This document shows positions 31,471 through 42,700 of a stretch of 64,000 nucleotides of DNA, in pieces (the stretch's first letter is position 1; each line of letters opens with the position of its first letter). The translations under genes were made by a program, and so were the position numbers. The DNA is taken from contig CAJNDS010002088.1 of assembly GCA_905221605.1 (NCBI GenBank), positions 362,001 to 426,000 of the forward strand, in the 5' to 3' direction. The DNA is from Symbiodinium natans (Eukaryota > Sar > Dinophyceae > Suessiales > Symbiodiniaceae). Below the pieces are notes generated by a model, which was not told the DNA's origin, searched no databases, and saw only the letters and a list, made by a program, of their open reading frames with translations.

Positions 31471-34102
31471 GTCCGCCTGCCAGCCCGAGGTTAAGAACCC
31501 GACTGAGTTTTCTTTTGTAGGGCTACCAAAGAATTCCGTAGCTGACTTTGCAGTAATTAATAACAAGCAGGTATGGGGGTTGCTTACAAGCCCTGAACTT
31601 AAACACAGCGCAGCTTTAGGGCTCCGCGCCCTCACCCTCCCCCACATAAGCCAACATTCTCATGCCGGGTGTGAATGGAATTCGATTGTAACTTCAAAAC
31701 CCTAAACCCCAAACCCCAAACCCCAAACCCTAAACCCGAAACCCTAAACCCCAAACCCTAAACCCTAAACCCTAGATTTGCCCGTCGAAGCTGAGCTTGG
31801 ACCAGTGGATTGCAATCGAGTTCAAAAGCCACCCCCCCCCCATCATTTCCAGTTCATTGGTGCTCGTGGGGAGTAAGGTCGATTTCTAAGCCTCTCGGCT
31901 GTCCATGTATGGGCATCTGGAAGCCGATTTCGAAATGATTCCCCCAATGTTCTAGGTGTTCTTGTCCAGCGCCTGAAAGGATGGAGCTTTGACTTCCTTC
32001 TTCCTGCTGGTGTCGGTTTCGCGGACTTAAGGGGAGAGCGGGAGCTGGTTGGAGTTGGACCTGCGATTGGTCGGCAAGGAGTATCCGGAGCATCAATGCT
32101 CCAAAGGGTCGGGCGGCACGCACAGCATCTGGTTTAAGGTGGAGGTTTCGGGGCCCTTGGGGAGGTTGGGCCCGATGCACACTGGAGACCTTGCGATGCC
32201 TGTATTTTGGGGCGACATCATAGATATGGACCTGGCTCTTTGTGGCCCGGAGTTTCTGATCGCTCGCAAAACGTCTCCCAGTTCTTCTCCATCCAGGATG
32301 TGGTTGCGAAGGTTCTCAGCCATTCAAGGGCCATTCAAGGGCTCTTTGCAATCTGTCGACTTCGACATCCCCGCCGGGACAGGATGCCTGTTCACCCGCC
32401 CGTCTGCGGGTCACGCGCGGCAGAGTCATCCCTGGGAATGCTGCACCTGTGCAGGAATGTCTTGCAACTGCTTGGAGGCAAGCGCAATCCAAAGCAGCGA
32501 CTTGCGTGTGCAAGTTCTATGTCTCGCAGTAGCTCAAGAACAGGTTCAGAAGTTCTCGTTCTCCGCTGTTGACAAACAGAAGCCTGCCGCAATTCTGCGA
32601 AAGCGATGGAAGAGTCTTCTTCGGCTACAGCAAGCCCAGCGGGCCGATGCAGCCCAACAAGAGGTCTTCACGATTGGTCTGGTACGTGGAGCCCATGACA
32701 AAGCAACTCAGCCCGGAGTCTGGGCGCCTGCAGGCCACATGCTCGTGGATGATGCGAACGCAAGCTGGAGGATCCGCAGGAATTTCTCCATCTCAGGCAA
32801 AGTGTCGACAACTCCCGGTCTTGGGGCCTGCCTGCCTGATCGTCGCTGGTTCTTCAATTCATTGACATCCGGACGATGTTACAGGAATCTACAGGCGCCC
32901 CATCCAGGTAGCAGACAAGTTAAACAGGTTTTTGTAGCTGCGAGCATCACATCCTCCCTCTCCCCCCTGCATTGCTGACCTCACGAAGCTACAGACATGG
33001 AGGCCTAGGGTGCAGAGCCTCCTCCCCAGAGAAGATCCGATTTCTGGGTTCAGCAGACGACGGGTCACATCGGTTTGAAGCCTAATTCAAGAAATCTGAA
33101 AGTCGACTTGAATCGATTTTAATCCGGCCGTTAACTGGCATGGATTAAACAAATCTCTTTTAGTTGCTGAACGAAACAGCGGATTAACATTTATCCTAAT
33201 TTGCTTCTTTGTGCCTGTGCATTAATTTCAGTCAGTTCGAATTGCAAGTGGTTTGATTGGGCTGGGTTGATGGTGTGCTGGCCGGCACGGATTGAACTTG
33301 ATTTCAATACAGCCAGGAGCTCGCCATTCTCATGCCAGAATAGAGTAAGTCTCTCACTACAGCAGCTTCTGTGTCTAAACACATTATGAGCACAGTCGTT
33401 CTCATATAAAACCAAAATCAGAATTGAAGCTATCCTAGACATATAGACCAGCAAAAAACAAATAAGTACACATCACCAAGCAAAGAAACTATTCCCAATA
33501 AATAAAAGTACATCTGTATGTGTATATATATATATATATATGTATGTGCAGACAAACACACACTTTTGTACACTTGTGGATACCTAGCTTATACTTGTTA
33601 TGTTTCATATACTTGCTGATACTTACTATAGATGTATGTGTATATTTGTGAGGTACATTTCCGACCTAGGCTTCTCTTGGCACGCACATGTATTTTTTCA
33701 TAGCCGGGGTGGTGTTCGCCATGCCTCTCGCTCGAGGCACAGCGCGACGATGTCCGTGTAGCCTGTTGAGGGAGACAGAGCTGGAGAATTTTGACAGACC
33801 CGAGTCATGCAGGTTACAGAGTAGTGATGTTGCAGCTGAACCCTAAGTCCTTAAGCCCAAACCCTCGACTGCGATGTTTAATGGTACAACGGATTGCCTG
33901 CACTCATTTTTTCTGTCTGAAAAGCCAACCAACTCAGCCCAGCCTGCGATTGCAGCAAGAGTCAACACCTGGTGTCAGCGGATCTGACACGGAAGCTGTC
34001 TCTTATGCAAATCCCCCGAGGCATCTGCACGACAGCTTGAATCCCTTCAGCACTGGGCTTGCGGGCGGTGTCTCCCAGCTTGTCCTCGGCGCACGGATGT
34101 GA
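31471..34102 (+). CDS. Multi-exon gene with a long exon, function unknown
   Basis: Exon 31471-31570 has a textbook acceptor (TTCTTCTTCTCCAG) and donor CAG|GTATGG, ends in phase 0 and reads EFSFVGLPKNSVADFAVINN. Exon from 31,776 joins in phase 0 (CPSKLSLDQWIAIEFKS). A plus frame stays open for 309 codons (32049-32978), far beyond chance at this composition, with LRLVGKEYPEHQCSKGSGG and FWGDIIDMDLALCGPEF. The opposite strand is only open in broken pieces. The last exon 33925-34102 follows TTTTTTCTGTCTGAAAAG, reads PSLRLQQESTPGVSGSDTE and ends in TGA. The limits of the long exon and the intron before the last exon are not fixed. No family recognised. Confidence 0.55.
31696..31775 (-). repeat. 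CCCTAAA / CCCCAAA run in an intron
   Basis: The run ends in CCTAG, which also serves as the AG acceptor of the exon starting at 31,776. Confidence 0.85.
33000..33920. other. AT-richer intron or spacer with TA microsatellite
   Basis: Contains (TA)n at 33,523-33,542 and no telomere-like arrays. I see no supported exon before 33,925. Confidence 0.5.
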
Positions 34103-34348
34103 ATCCAAGTCAACCAAAGGCTTGCATTTGGCTTCAGTTCGTCCGAAGGCATGGCTCGAAGTTGATAGGGCTTAGGGCCACAGGCAAACCCTAAACCCTT
34201 AAAACCTGAACCTCCTAAACCCCAAGCCCCCTCAACATCCCCGCCTGTATATTTATGAACTCCTCCATATCCACGTCGGCCTTGACCGCAGCAATGGCCT
34301 GAAGACGCAGCGGAAAGTGAGAACTGACAGCATGGATCTCGCCCTCCC

Positions 34349-34464
34349 ACTTGGAGGTTCATGGGTACTTAGAAGTAGGGTTGTCAGAAGTATGGTAACT
34401 CCGCTTATAACCAAATTTGGGGTACTTGTTACCCTACTTTGGTCTACCCATGAGCCTCCAAGTA
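34349..34464. mobile_element. Family A MITE-like element
   Basis: ACTTGGAGGTTCATGGGTAC ... GTCTACCCATGAGCCTCCAA. Both ends and the CTTATAACC core are present. Confidence 0.85.
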
Positions 34465-34557
34465 ACCACCAATATTTTTCTGTGAGGCTGCTGGATTGAC
34501 GTGAACCATGCATGCCCGCAAGGAAGCCGAAGACGTTGACTAGCTGTGCGGTGCAAG

Positions 34558-34702
34558 ACATCGAAGGTCCTCACAGTCTTCACGTGCCTAAAGAAACAAC
34601 CAAGTGCCCAGAGTGGACTACAGTGAATGCACAACTACAGCTGCCCCATGAAGTGCAGCGCCCCAAAAACCGAGACTCAGAGTCGCTTCGTCTAGGGTTG
34701 CG
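34558..34702 (+). CDS. Candidate exon, function unknown
   Basis: An AG acceptor at 34,556-34,557 opens a frame reading IEGPHSLHVPKETTKCPEWT and NAQLQLPHEVQRPKNRDSES. The donor is unclear. Confidence 0.4.
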
Positions 34703-34817
34703 CCGGGGCAGCACCACGCAGTGCAAGTTGCTGCTGCATTTGTTTGGAAATTAGATGGTTCGTGGAGCTTACAGCGCAGAAGATGATCAGGGTTTGGGGC
34801 TTCTAGAACTCAGATAT

Positions 34818-34922
34818 ACGGGTTTCCCGAAACTAGGGCTACCTTGTTGGGGTCCCTGTTTTGAGGGAATCCTACTATTGGGGGTCCATATTCGGGGTCC
34901 CCAATCTTCGTAAACCTCCATA
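34818..34922 (+). repeat. Family D repeat, near full copy
   Basis: GGGTTTCCCGAAACTAGGGC, then GAATCCTACTATTGGGGGTC, ending CGTAAACCTCC. Confidence 0.7.
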
Positions 34923-34939
34923 TAGGGTTTAGGGTTGAA

Positions 34940-35150
34940 GCCTTCCATCGAGATCCCATGGCCTCTTGAAAGAGCTCGGGATCTCCAGCCAAGGCGATGT
35001 AGTGCAGAATGGTACCTGGCGGCTTTTAGGTAGCCTTGCCCCGCGGATCTAGAGCCAAAACGCCAAAGCCGAAAGCATGAGTGCCCAGCGTGTGAAAGTA
35101 TGGCCACCAAAGCAGCAAGGCGCCCATGAGCCCCGGACTACGCAGTCCCC
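34940..35150 (-). pseudogene. Ankyrin-like fragment with an 18-base insertion bearing a stop
   Basis: The minus frame reads GLMGALLLWWPYFHTLGTHA, then LDPRGKAT, a TAA at 35,026-35,028, then TILHYIALAGDPELFQEAM. The G-x-T-x-L-H-Y-x-A-x-A-G-D pattern is that of an ankyrin repeat. Removing 18 bases (35,011-35,028), which are flanked by TACC on both sides, joins the two halves without a stop. The upstream part is hydrophobic. Confidence 0.45.
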
Positions 35151-35395
35151 CGTAAGGACGTATAACCCTAAAGTCAGGGCTTTCTGCATTAACAATTTAA
35201 GGGTCGTCAAGATATCAAATAGGAATCGGGAAGTTGTATTGGCGAGGTCAGGGTGTGCGAAGCCTCCTGGTGTTGGGAGGCTTGAGGTTTGAGAAGACTT
35301 GGGGGTTTTAGAGGACTGGGGATGTGGTCGGTCTACGGGTTTAGGGTTCAGGGATTAGGGTTTAAGGGTGCGGGTGTAGGGCGTAGGGTTTAAGG

Positions 35396-35487
35396 CCAAG
35401 CCCTCTAAATCCCAAAAATCCCTAAACCCTCACCCTAAAGGCTTAAGGGTGAGGGTTTAGGGTTTTTAGGGATTTAGAGGGCTTGGG
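35396..35487. repeat. Long near-perfect hairpin (arms about 43 bases)
   Basis: CCAAGCCCTCTAAATCCC at the left is the inverse of GGGATTTAGAGGGCTTGG at the right. The arms continue inward through a CCCTAAACCCTCACCC segment with about three mismatches and a very short loop. Confidence 0.9.
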
Positions 35488-35620
35488 AAACAGTCGTTTG
35501 AAGGGCTTAAGGGAGGGGCACGGCCGTACTTGCTGCAGCGACCTCGCGCGCCGCCTGTCCTCAGTCTTCCGTAGACCCCCAAAGTACTCTCCGGGTGCGC
35601 GCCACATTAGAAAAGGGGGG

Positions 35621-35712
35621 GGGCCTTAAGAAGTAGAATGGGTGATTATAGTATAAGGGTTAAAGGAACCATAAGGAAGTACTATTTGTAGTTCTTCCGA
35701 CCCCTATATTAC
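35621..35712 (+). repeat. Family C repeat
   Basis: GGCCTTAAGAAGTAGAATGG, then ATAAGGAAGTACTATTTG, TTCTTCCGACCCCTATAT. Confidence 0.7.
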
Positions 35713-36079
35713 CTGTCGGTTCATGCCCAAAACCCAAAACCCCACATTTTCGTGCCCTAACTTTCAGCTCTAGGGCGGGTTACGCAACTGAGGGCTCTAA
35801 CATAGTTTCAAGTCTCAGGTTCCGTTTTTTAGGGTATGGGCTTTGGGGCTTGGGGTTTGCGGGTGCGCACCCTGTTGCGAAGTTAACATACAGATTCGGG
35901 AGCCAGCTACATGTGCGTCAACCAGGAAACGGCATTCCGTCATAGAAGCCCGCCTTTTTCGCGAGGGCCCCACGAAACATCCACAGTCTAGCAGCAGAAA
36001 ACAGAAGCAGTAGGTCTCGGCGTGGGAAGCCCCACACTGTTAACATTCAACCAGCCTCTTCACCTCCCCAAACCCTCAC

Positions 36080-37144
36080 TCTCCAGCCAGCTCGTCTTTG
36101 GGATCCAGACTGCTTGGCCTCAATGTACTTGGCGAGTCGGTTCACTTTGCGCCTTATCTCTGAGAAGTCTCAGTTGGGGCTTGGGTTTGGAATTCATTTC
36201 CGTCTCGTGTTTTTTGCCGGTTTCCAGTTTTATTTTGAACCTCACTATCTCTTCTATATTTACCATTTCCTCTATGCTTCAAGAGGCAACTCTCCATCTC
36301 CTCTTTATTAAAGTAAGTTGGAAATCCATCTCCATAAGGAAATTCCACATGTATTGGTTGTTCGTGGGAAGGCGGTGCTTCATTTTTTACATAACCAGAA
36401 AACTGTTGGGGCTCCGCGAAAGTGCAGGTAACTTGTGAAGGCCCCGGGAGTTTTCGTTTTGTGCTGCAGACATGGACATACATTGGGACGTTCCCCCTTA
36501 TGCTTACAGTCCTTAATGGGGATTTTCATAGGGGGTGCTATAACCCTTATTTAGGACTGCTGGTATAGGGGGGGGGGGACATCCCATGCAGACCATATTG
36601 TTCCACCAGTGGCTGGCGACTGGCGCAACTGCTCGAGTGCCCGGATGAACCGCGGTAAGAAACGACAAGCCAACTTGCCAGTCATTCCAGAGCCTTAAAT
36701 GGTCACTCGAACGGGTTACGAAGCATAATCATGGCGTACGTAACATGTTGACATCTGAGGAATATAGTCCCCACGAAAGCTCCCGAAAGTAGCCGCGAAA
36801 GACGTTGCACTTTCCGCGAAAAGAACGTCCGTGTGCGCGTGAAAGAATATGCAACACCTGCCAGATGTCGTTAACTTGTCAACGTGGTTTTGACATATCC
36901 TTTCGTCTCCTTTTTTGATGCTTATCAGAACTCGCGAAGCCTGCCAGGCGACCTGAAGATCATGTTCGGGCAAACTGTGAGAGAGACTCCATGGCACTTA
37001 CTCAAAGCAGCCGCAGCAGACGTAAGAGCAAAACCAAGAGAATGAGCAACACTAGAGCTGCTGCCACGACAGGAAGTCAAGAGCAACCGCAGAGCATGAC
37101 GTCGGAACTTTCGCGAAACCCAAAGCTCCGCAACCAAAAACCTC
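36080..37144 (-). CDS. Multi-exon gene fragment, basic protein, function unknown
   Basis: Exon 37144-37002 (AG acceptor, GTAAGT donor, phase 1) reads VSRKFRRHALRLLLTSCRG and SSVAHSLGFALTSAAAAL. Exon 36952-36884 joins in phase 1 and reads GFASSDKHQKRRRKDMSKP. A frame at about 36,420-36,200 reads AEPQQFSGYVKNEAPPSHEQ and VEFPYGDGFPTYFNKEEME. The last exon, 36159-36080 (donor GTGAGG), reads RRKVNRLAKYIEAKQSGSQR. A Family B element lies between exons 2 and 3. Lysine/arginine-rich clusters suggest a nuclear or RNA-associated protein, but no domain is recognised. Confidence 0.55.
36483..36587. mobile_element. Family B MITE-like element in an intron
   Basis: TTGGGACGTTCCCCCTTATG ... GGGGGGGGGGGACATCCCA, with inner arms ACAGTCCTTAAT and ATTTAGGACTGC. 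Confidence 0.85.
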
Positions 37145-37219
37145 CTACAGTCAAGCATGTAAGCCTCCAGGTCAGATTTAGGCCTTCGGCGTGTAGAAGC
37201 TGACACCAGCCCCCTAAAC

Positions 37220-37336
37220 CCTCAACCCTAAACCCGCAGCCCTAAACCCCCCTCCAGCCTACTAGCCCTAAACCCTAAACCTTAAACCCCAAAACCTTAA
37301 ACCCTAAACCCTCAACCCTAAACCCTAAAGCCTAAG
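37220..37336 (-). repeat. Degenerate CCCTAAA run
   Basis: About 12 heptamer-like units with substitutions. Confidence 0.85.
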
Positions 37337-37339
37337 CCC

Positions 37340-37437
37340 TGGCTCATGCCAGGGTGCCACTTGATCCGATACTCGCGATCTTCAGCCTTGAGGAAAGGCT
37401 GGATCCGGCCCTGGGCCACAAAGAACGCACACCGGGA
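37340..37437 (-). CDS. Strong single exon, function unknown
   Basis: The minus frame reads CAFFVAQGRIQPFLKAEDRE then YRIKWHPGMSQG, with GC-ending codons. It is flanked by CCCTAAA and TTTAGGG arrays pointing away from each other. The donor may be GC (G|GCATGA). Family unknown. Confidence 0.5.
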
Positions 37438-37560
37438 GGGTTTAGGTTTAGGGTTTAGGGTTTTAAGGTTTAGGGTCTGGGATGGTGGTTTAGGGTTTAG
37501 GGTGTTTAGGGTGGTTTAGGGTGGTTTAGGGTTTAGGATTTAGGGTTTAGGATACCGGGA
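37438..37560 (+). repeat. TTTAGGG / GGTTTAGGGT array
   Basis: About 13 imperfect units, some ten bases long. Confidence 0.9.
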
Positions 37561-37990
37561 GTGGGATCTCGGGTTTCATTAGGGTTTAGCGTTTGTACGC
37601 ACAAAAAAGCCCTGAACCCTATACCATTTATGCGAAAGACAACCCTGAACCCTGCACCTGACCGTGCATCCCTTCAAGTCCGAGAGACATGGTGACTGTA
37701 CCTAACCCCTAAACCCTAAACCCTGTATGGGTAGCACAAAGCAGGCACCCCACCTCTGATCCCCTCCCCAACACCCCGATGGCAAATTGGCACCCCTTTA
37801 TTTGGGGTTTTTTGCCTGGAATGGGTACCCGCCCCCGCCCCCCCACCCTCCCCCCTGTGCAGCAGGACCAAGGCCCCCCCCCCCACCCCTCCAACCCCCC
37901 CCCCCGCCCCTCACCTTGATTTCTTTGGGTCCCTTCCAACTAGTTACGTGCTCTTCTTGCTGCGTCCACTCTTTGCCTCCATGGTTTCAG

Positions 37991-38123
37991 GGCTCAAGCT
38001 TCAGGCGCTTTCGCCATGTGTACTTGGACGAGATATGTCCCCCCCCCCCCCCTAGGCGACACAAGCTCCTCGCAGCTGCGCAGGCCCGGCCGAGGCGGGT
38101 CGCGTAGCGTTAAAAACAAGTAG
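37991..38123 (+). CDS. Last two exons of a gene, separated by a 19-base C-rich gap
   Basis: A long pyrimidine-rich acceptor (CTCTTTGCCTCCATGGTTTC, AG) leads into SSFRRFRHVYLDEI. The sequence then reads GT, fourteen C, TAG (38,037-38,055), and after it a phase-consistent frame DTSSSQLRRPGRGGSRSVKN to TAG at 38,121. Read straight through, the C tract also stays open in another frame. Either the tract is a tiny intron or it is an expanded proline run. The minus strand also translates for the first half. Confidence 0.4.
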
Positions 38124-38422
38124 GAATTGAAAAATATATGGTACCCCGCCCCAACAAAAAGACCTACCATCTTAAAGAGTCTTGAAATGGCAAAACCCCA
38201 CAGCTGAAGACTGAAGCGAAAAGTCTTGGGGAACCTTCAACCTTCAGTCTTCCATGCAGACTTTGAGAACTCCATTGCATCAAGCTTGATTCCCAAAGAC
38301 GTGTTCGTGGAATCTTCGACTTTCCCCCATGAATTCAAGATTTTAAGTCTCTTCCAAACCTCGAACTCAGAATTGAAGATCGCACATGTACATATCTCAT
38401 GCAAACGTATGGACATGCGTGC

Positions 38423-38450
38423 GTATATATATATATATATATATATAGTA
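38423..38450. repeat. TA microsatellite
   Basis: (TA)n of about 22 bases. Confidence 0.9.
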
Positions 38451-38734
38451 TATAGATATGTATACACCGCTTTACTTACATGTACACTTTGAATTGTTCT
38501 GCCCGGTGTATATATGTAAACGTGTATATACATAGTGTGAGTTCGCACATATATGTACAAAACTATAGAAGTCTGCCCAGAACCCTGAGGCCAGAGAATT
38601 TGAAACCTTGGGTGTAGTGGTTTGGCTAAGTAGGCTTTCGGGTCGAAACTCGGAACAGCAGAGCAACTGGGCTCAGGGTGTAAGGTTATTTAAGGGCTTA
38701 ATTTAAGGTCCAGGGCATCGGTTTGGGGGTTGAG

Positions 38735-39675
38735 GGCTTGGCGGCGTAGCAGTTGGGCGCCCGGCGGTCCACATGTGCTCCCCATCGATCTGGCCGTCGG
38801 GGTTTTAGAGGGTTCAGGCTTTAGACGGTATCTGAAACACCAGCAAGCCACGAATGGAGTTCTAAGAGGGGTAGGGGTTACGCCCACTTGTAGCCAGCTT
38901 CAGCTCTTATGGCTCCATGAACTTGAGATTAGAGTTTCGCCTTGAAATTCAGGTTGGTTGAAGGGTTAGCGAGCCTGGGTGTGTCCAGCTTCAGAGGACC
39001 AGCCAAACCTAAGAAAAGGGACAAGACAGAGCCAGACCTAGGCAGCAAACAACACCGGACCCCCCCACCCCGCCCCACCCCAACAACAAATATCCTCCTG
39101 AACCCGCTGGACCCACGCCACCTGCAGCTGCAGCTCCTTGAAAGGGCAGCCTGCGACATTGCACCCGCCAAGAGCTTCCGTGAATTGTGCAGCAGGTCTT
39201 GGTGGTGAACGCTTGAAAGCAAGAAGATGTGGATAGCATAAGTGCATGTCATATCCATCTGTCTATCAATCTATCTAACTATATACATGTATGCATATAT
39301 GTATATACAAATAAGACTGTGCATACATTTGCATGCACCTGGACCTAGAAATGTGCTCCGTCTCTCTCTCTCTCTTTCTATCCCTCCCTCCCTCCCTCCC
39401 TCTCTATGCACAAACCCAAGTATAAGTAAGTACAATGTACACATCCACATACACATGCGCATAAACATACACATGCACATGCACGATTTCATAAACTCCT
39501 GTATTCATTCGCGTACACATACGCATTCACATTAACATACACACAAGCATACACATTATGCACGCATTTGCACGCACACTATCTAAACATATAAAATATG
39601 TAGTGCATATATATATATATATGTATGTGTATATATACATATATATATATATGTACGTTGGGGGGGGGGGCTGAC

Positions 39676-39712
<37 letters not shown>

Positions 39713-42700
39713 CTATCCATATATATGTATATATACACATATAGATACACACATGCATAGTGATGATGGGCGATTCTTCTGCGCCACGGCCCCGGAGTAC
39801 GGGGGCACCCACTTAGGCAGCGCACCAACTTTGGCGCAGGTGGCCCTCCGAATTTCCGTGATGGACAGCTCTTTTGGGATGAGAGCCTGCCAGCATCAGA
39901 TGCAAGGGATTTAGGGTTCTAGGGTTTAGAGAGCCTAGGGTTTAGCCCGAAACCCTCATAGGGTCCATGACGCTTCGAATTAATTCATGGCCGGAGGTCG
40001 AGATAAGACCAACTTGGAGCAGACGGTACCCAAAGAGACCAAAACCCCTTAATTCAGGCATATACCTTCAACCATAGCAAGAGCCAGGACCTAGAAATAT
40101 TCCTTACTTGTGGGCTCTCTGGGTACCCTAACCCTGGCCCCAAACCCTAAACCCATCGATATCATTCGGATGCGGAAAAGGAGACCAAGGGTTTGAGGCG
40201 CCTGAGTGGCCGAAAGTGATACAAGTTTCTCTTCTTCTGTGCTAAGAAAAAACTTCAATTATCAGGTACCTGATTCCCTTCGACATCTGGATACGGTCAT
40301 GTAAACTTCCAAACTCCCTATCGCCGAAGCTGGGAAGACCCGTTTCGTCGTTGGCGTCATGGGGCTGCCAACTTCTACCCTAACCCCTGGCCGACCCTCA
40401 ACCCTCAGGCCTGAACCCTCCACTCCTACGCCCCTAAACCCCAAACCCTAAACCAGAACCACCAACCCCTAGCCCCCGAAAGCCAGGGCGGGGTTGCGAG
40501 GTTCTGGGACGTCGCGTATTTTCTTTGGGTTGGGGGGCGGGGTGGGGAGTTGGGGCTAGGGTTTGGGGGTTAGGGCCCCTCAGCCTCATCCCCAAACCCA
40601 GCTTGAACAGTTCTCGTGAATCCACCTTCACACATCGGAACTTCTCGACGGTCTTCGAGTTGACCAGGGCCACCTGGCAGTTGGTTTGGAGGTTGCGGGT
40701 TGTAATCCCAAAGGCGGGGGGGGGGGGGGGGGGGGGCATGGTAGGTTAGAGAGACTGCATGGCATCTACTTTGACATGTGCGTCGGAAGACCATCCGATC
40801 TTTCAGGAACCGATCTTTCGGACCTAGATATACTACTTGGAGGCTCATGGCTGAGTAGGGTTCTAAGGAGGGTTACCATGCTTATACCCCTATTTATAAA
40901 ACCGCCCACGAACCTCAAAGTAGCCCTAAACCCTAAACCCTAAACCGTAAACCTTAAACCCTAAACTCCCCCCTTTTGCACCCACAGCCGTCTGCCGTCA
41001 GGCACCCACACGAGGCCCTCGGGAGTGTCTTTTTTCTTCTTTTTCTCCTCGTCCTGGGACAACGAAAGTAATGTGATCTCACCCCAAGCGCTAAACCCTA
41101 TGAAGCCCTAAACCCTAGCCCTAAACCCCAAAACCCTAAACCCTCAACCCTGCCACTCTACTCTCCCATCATCTCATGGCCAAAACGGCCTAGGTCAGAC
41201 TCGTCGGTGTAGAGCAGGCCATACCCGAACTACAACGACGGTTCCCCCCTTGCTTTACCAGAAGAGGGCGTTGGGTTAACAAGTGCACGCTTTAGGGCAT
41301 GGGTTTTAGGAGCAGAGCTGCAGATAGAACCCGGCTTTCCCAGTTAAGGAGATTGAGGAGGGTAAAAAATCACTAGCTGCCCCCATGTAAGGGGCATACG
41401 ACTTACGCGCAAGGCCACGTGGGGAGAGCAAAGCTGAGCTAGCAAAGAAAGGCTGTAGTACCCAGAGCCCGAATTAAATAGCTCTAAACTCAGGAATACA
41501 ACTTCATTCAGAATAAGGATCCCAGTATCGTCCTTAAATCACCAAATCCTGAACCAAGAAGCTAAGAGCGTGTGGGTTCTGTCGCACCGTGACATCTCAA
41601 CAGCCCGGAACCCTTACTTGTTTGTAGGTTACCTAAGAACCTTAAAACTTTTTACAACCATAGCCCAAAACAAAAAAGCGGGCTTGCGGTTTCTTAAGGC
41701 GCGCCGTGGAGTGTCTGGGCCTCGGACTTATTTACAGGGAGTGGACATAGAATCGCCACTGAGAGACCACTACCCCGTATGGAAGGAACCCCAAACCCTA
41801 AACCCTAAACCCAAGTGAACCAGGATCCTCACCCAGTCCTCGTCGTCTATGTTGACAGCCTCCCCCTCCAATGCGGCCACTTCCTCGACCGCGGGCCTCG
41901 CTAGGAAGCGGCGTGTGTGGCATTTGCAAAGTCAGGGGCTTTCAAGATTGTGGGCTCGTCGGGCTTGATGGTCCCGAAAGGCAGCGGGGGAAAGCAGACT
42001 CGGCCGTCAGTGCTGGTGAAGCAGCGAAGCCGCCACTCAACTGGCTGGCACTGCTGGTCAGTAAAGCACCTATCCTAACCCTTCACTCCAGAATCCCTAG
42101 GCCAAAGCCAAAACAACCTGAAGCCCAAACTTTGCACCCGCAAAGCCAAACTGCATCAACAAGAAGCCCTTCAGCCAAAAGGCATGGCCGTCCTACTGGA
42201 TCCAAAACCCTCAATCCCGAAAGCCACCCCAAAACCCCTGATTCGTGGGTAGTTACAAGTAGGGTTCTAGAGTTCCCTGAAATTGGGTTATAAGATGTTA
42301 TAAGTATAGCTACCATACTTATAGCTTCCCGTGAACCTCCAAGTAGGAAGCTGTACAGCCCCATGCATCAGCCTCAATCCCTATGAACTCCTTTTTCCAA
42401 CCCCGATGAATGCCCCGAGAAATCCCCAACCCTCGACCCGACATCCTGAATCTCCAATCCCTCCTTGGCCGCCGCAGACAACCCTCACGGTGCTAAAACC
42501 GTCGTTTTTCGCACATCTTTGCGGGCGCAGGTCCCCTAAACCCTAAACCCTAAACCCTAAACCCCTTCCCCCACCCTAAACCCTAAACCCCAAACCCTAA
42601 ACCCCAAACCCACACCCAGGGTTTTTCACTTCCCCCAACCCCGCGGTCTCCGAGACGCCCGCGGAGATGCCTCGGCGACTTCTGGAGACTCGGAGGCCTC

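Noticed and set aside
32093-32592. Minus-strand fragments with protein-like composition
   Set aside because: They need frame changes, while the plus strand is open for 309 codons and has spliced exons upstream. Taken as antisense shadows.
39579-39828. Open frames of about 80 codons on the minus strand
   Set aside because: They translate TA/CA microsatellites (Tyr-Ile runs). Compositional artefacts.
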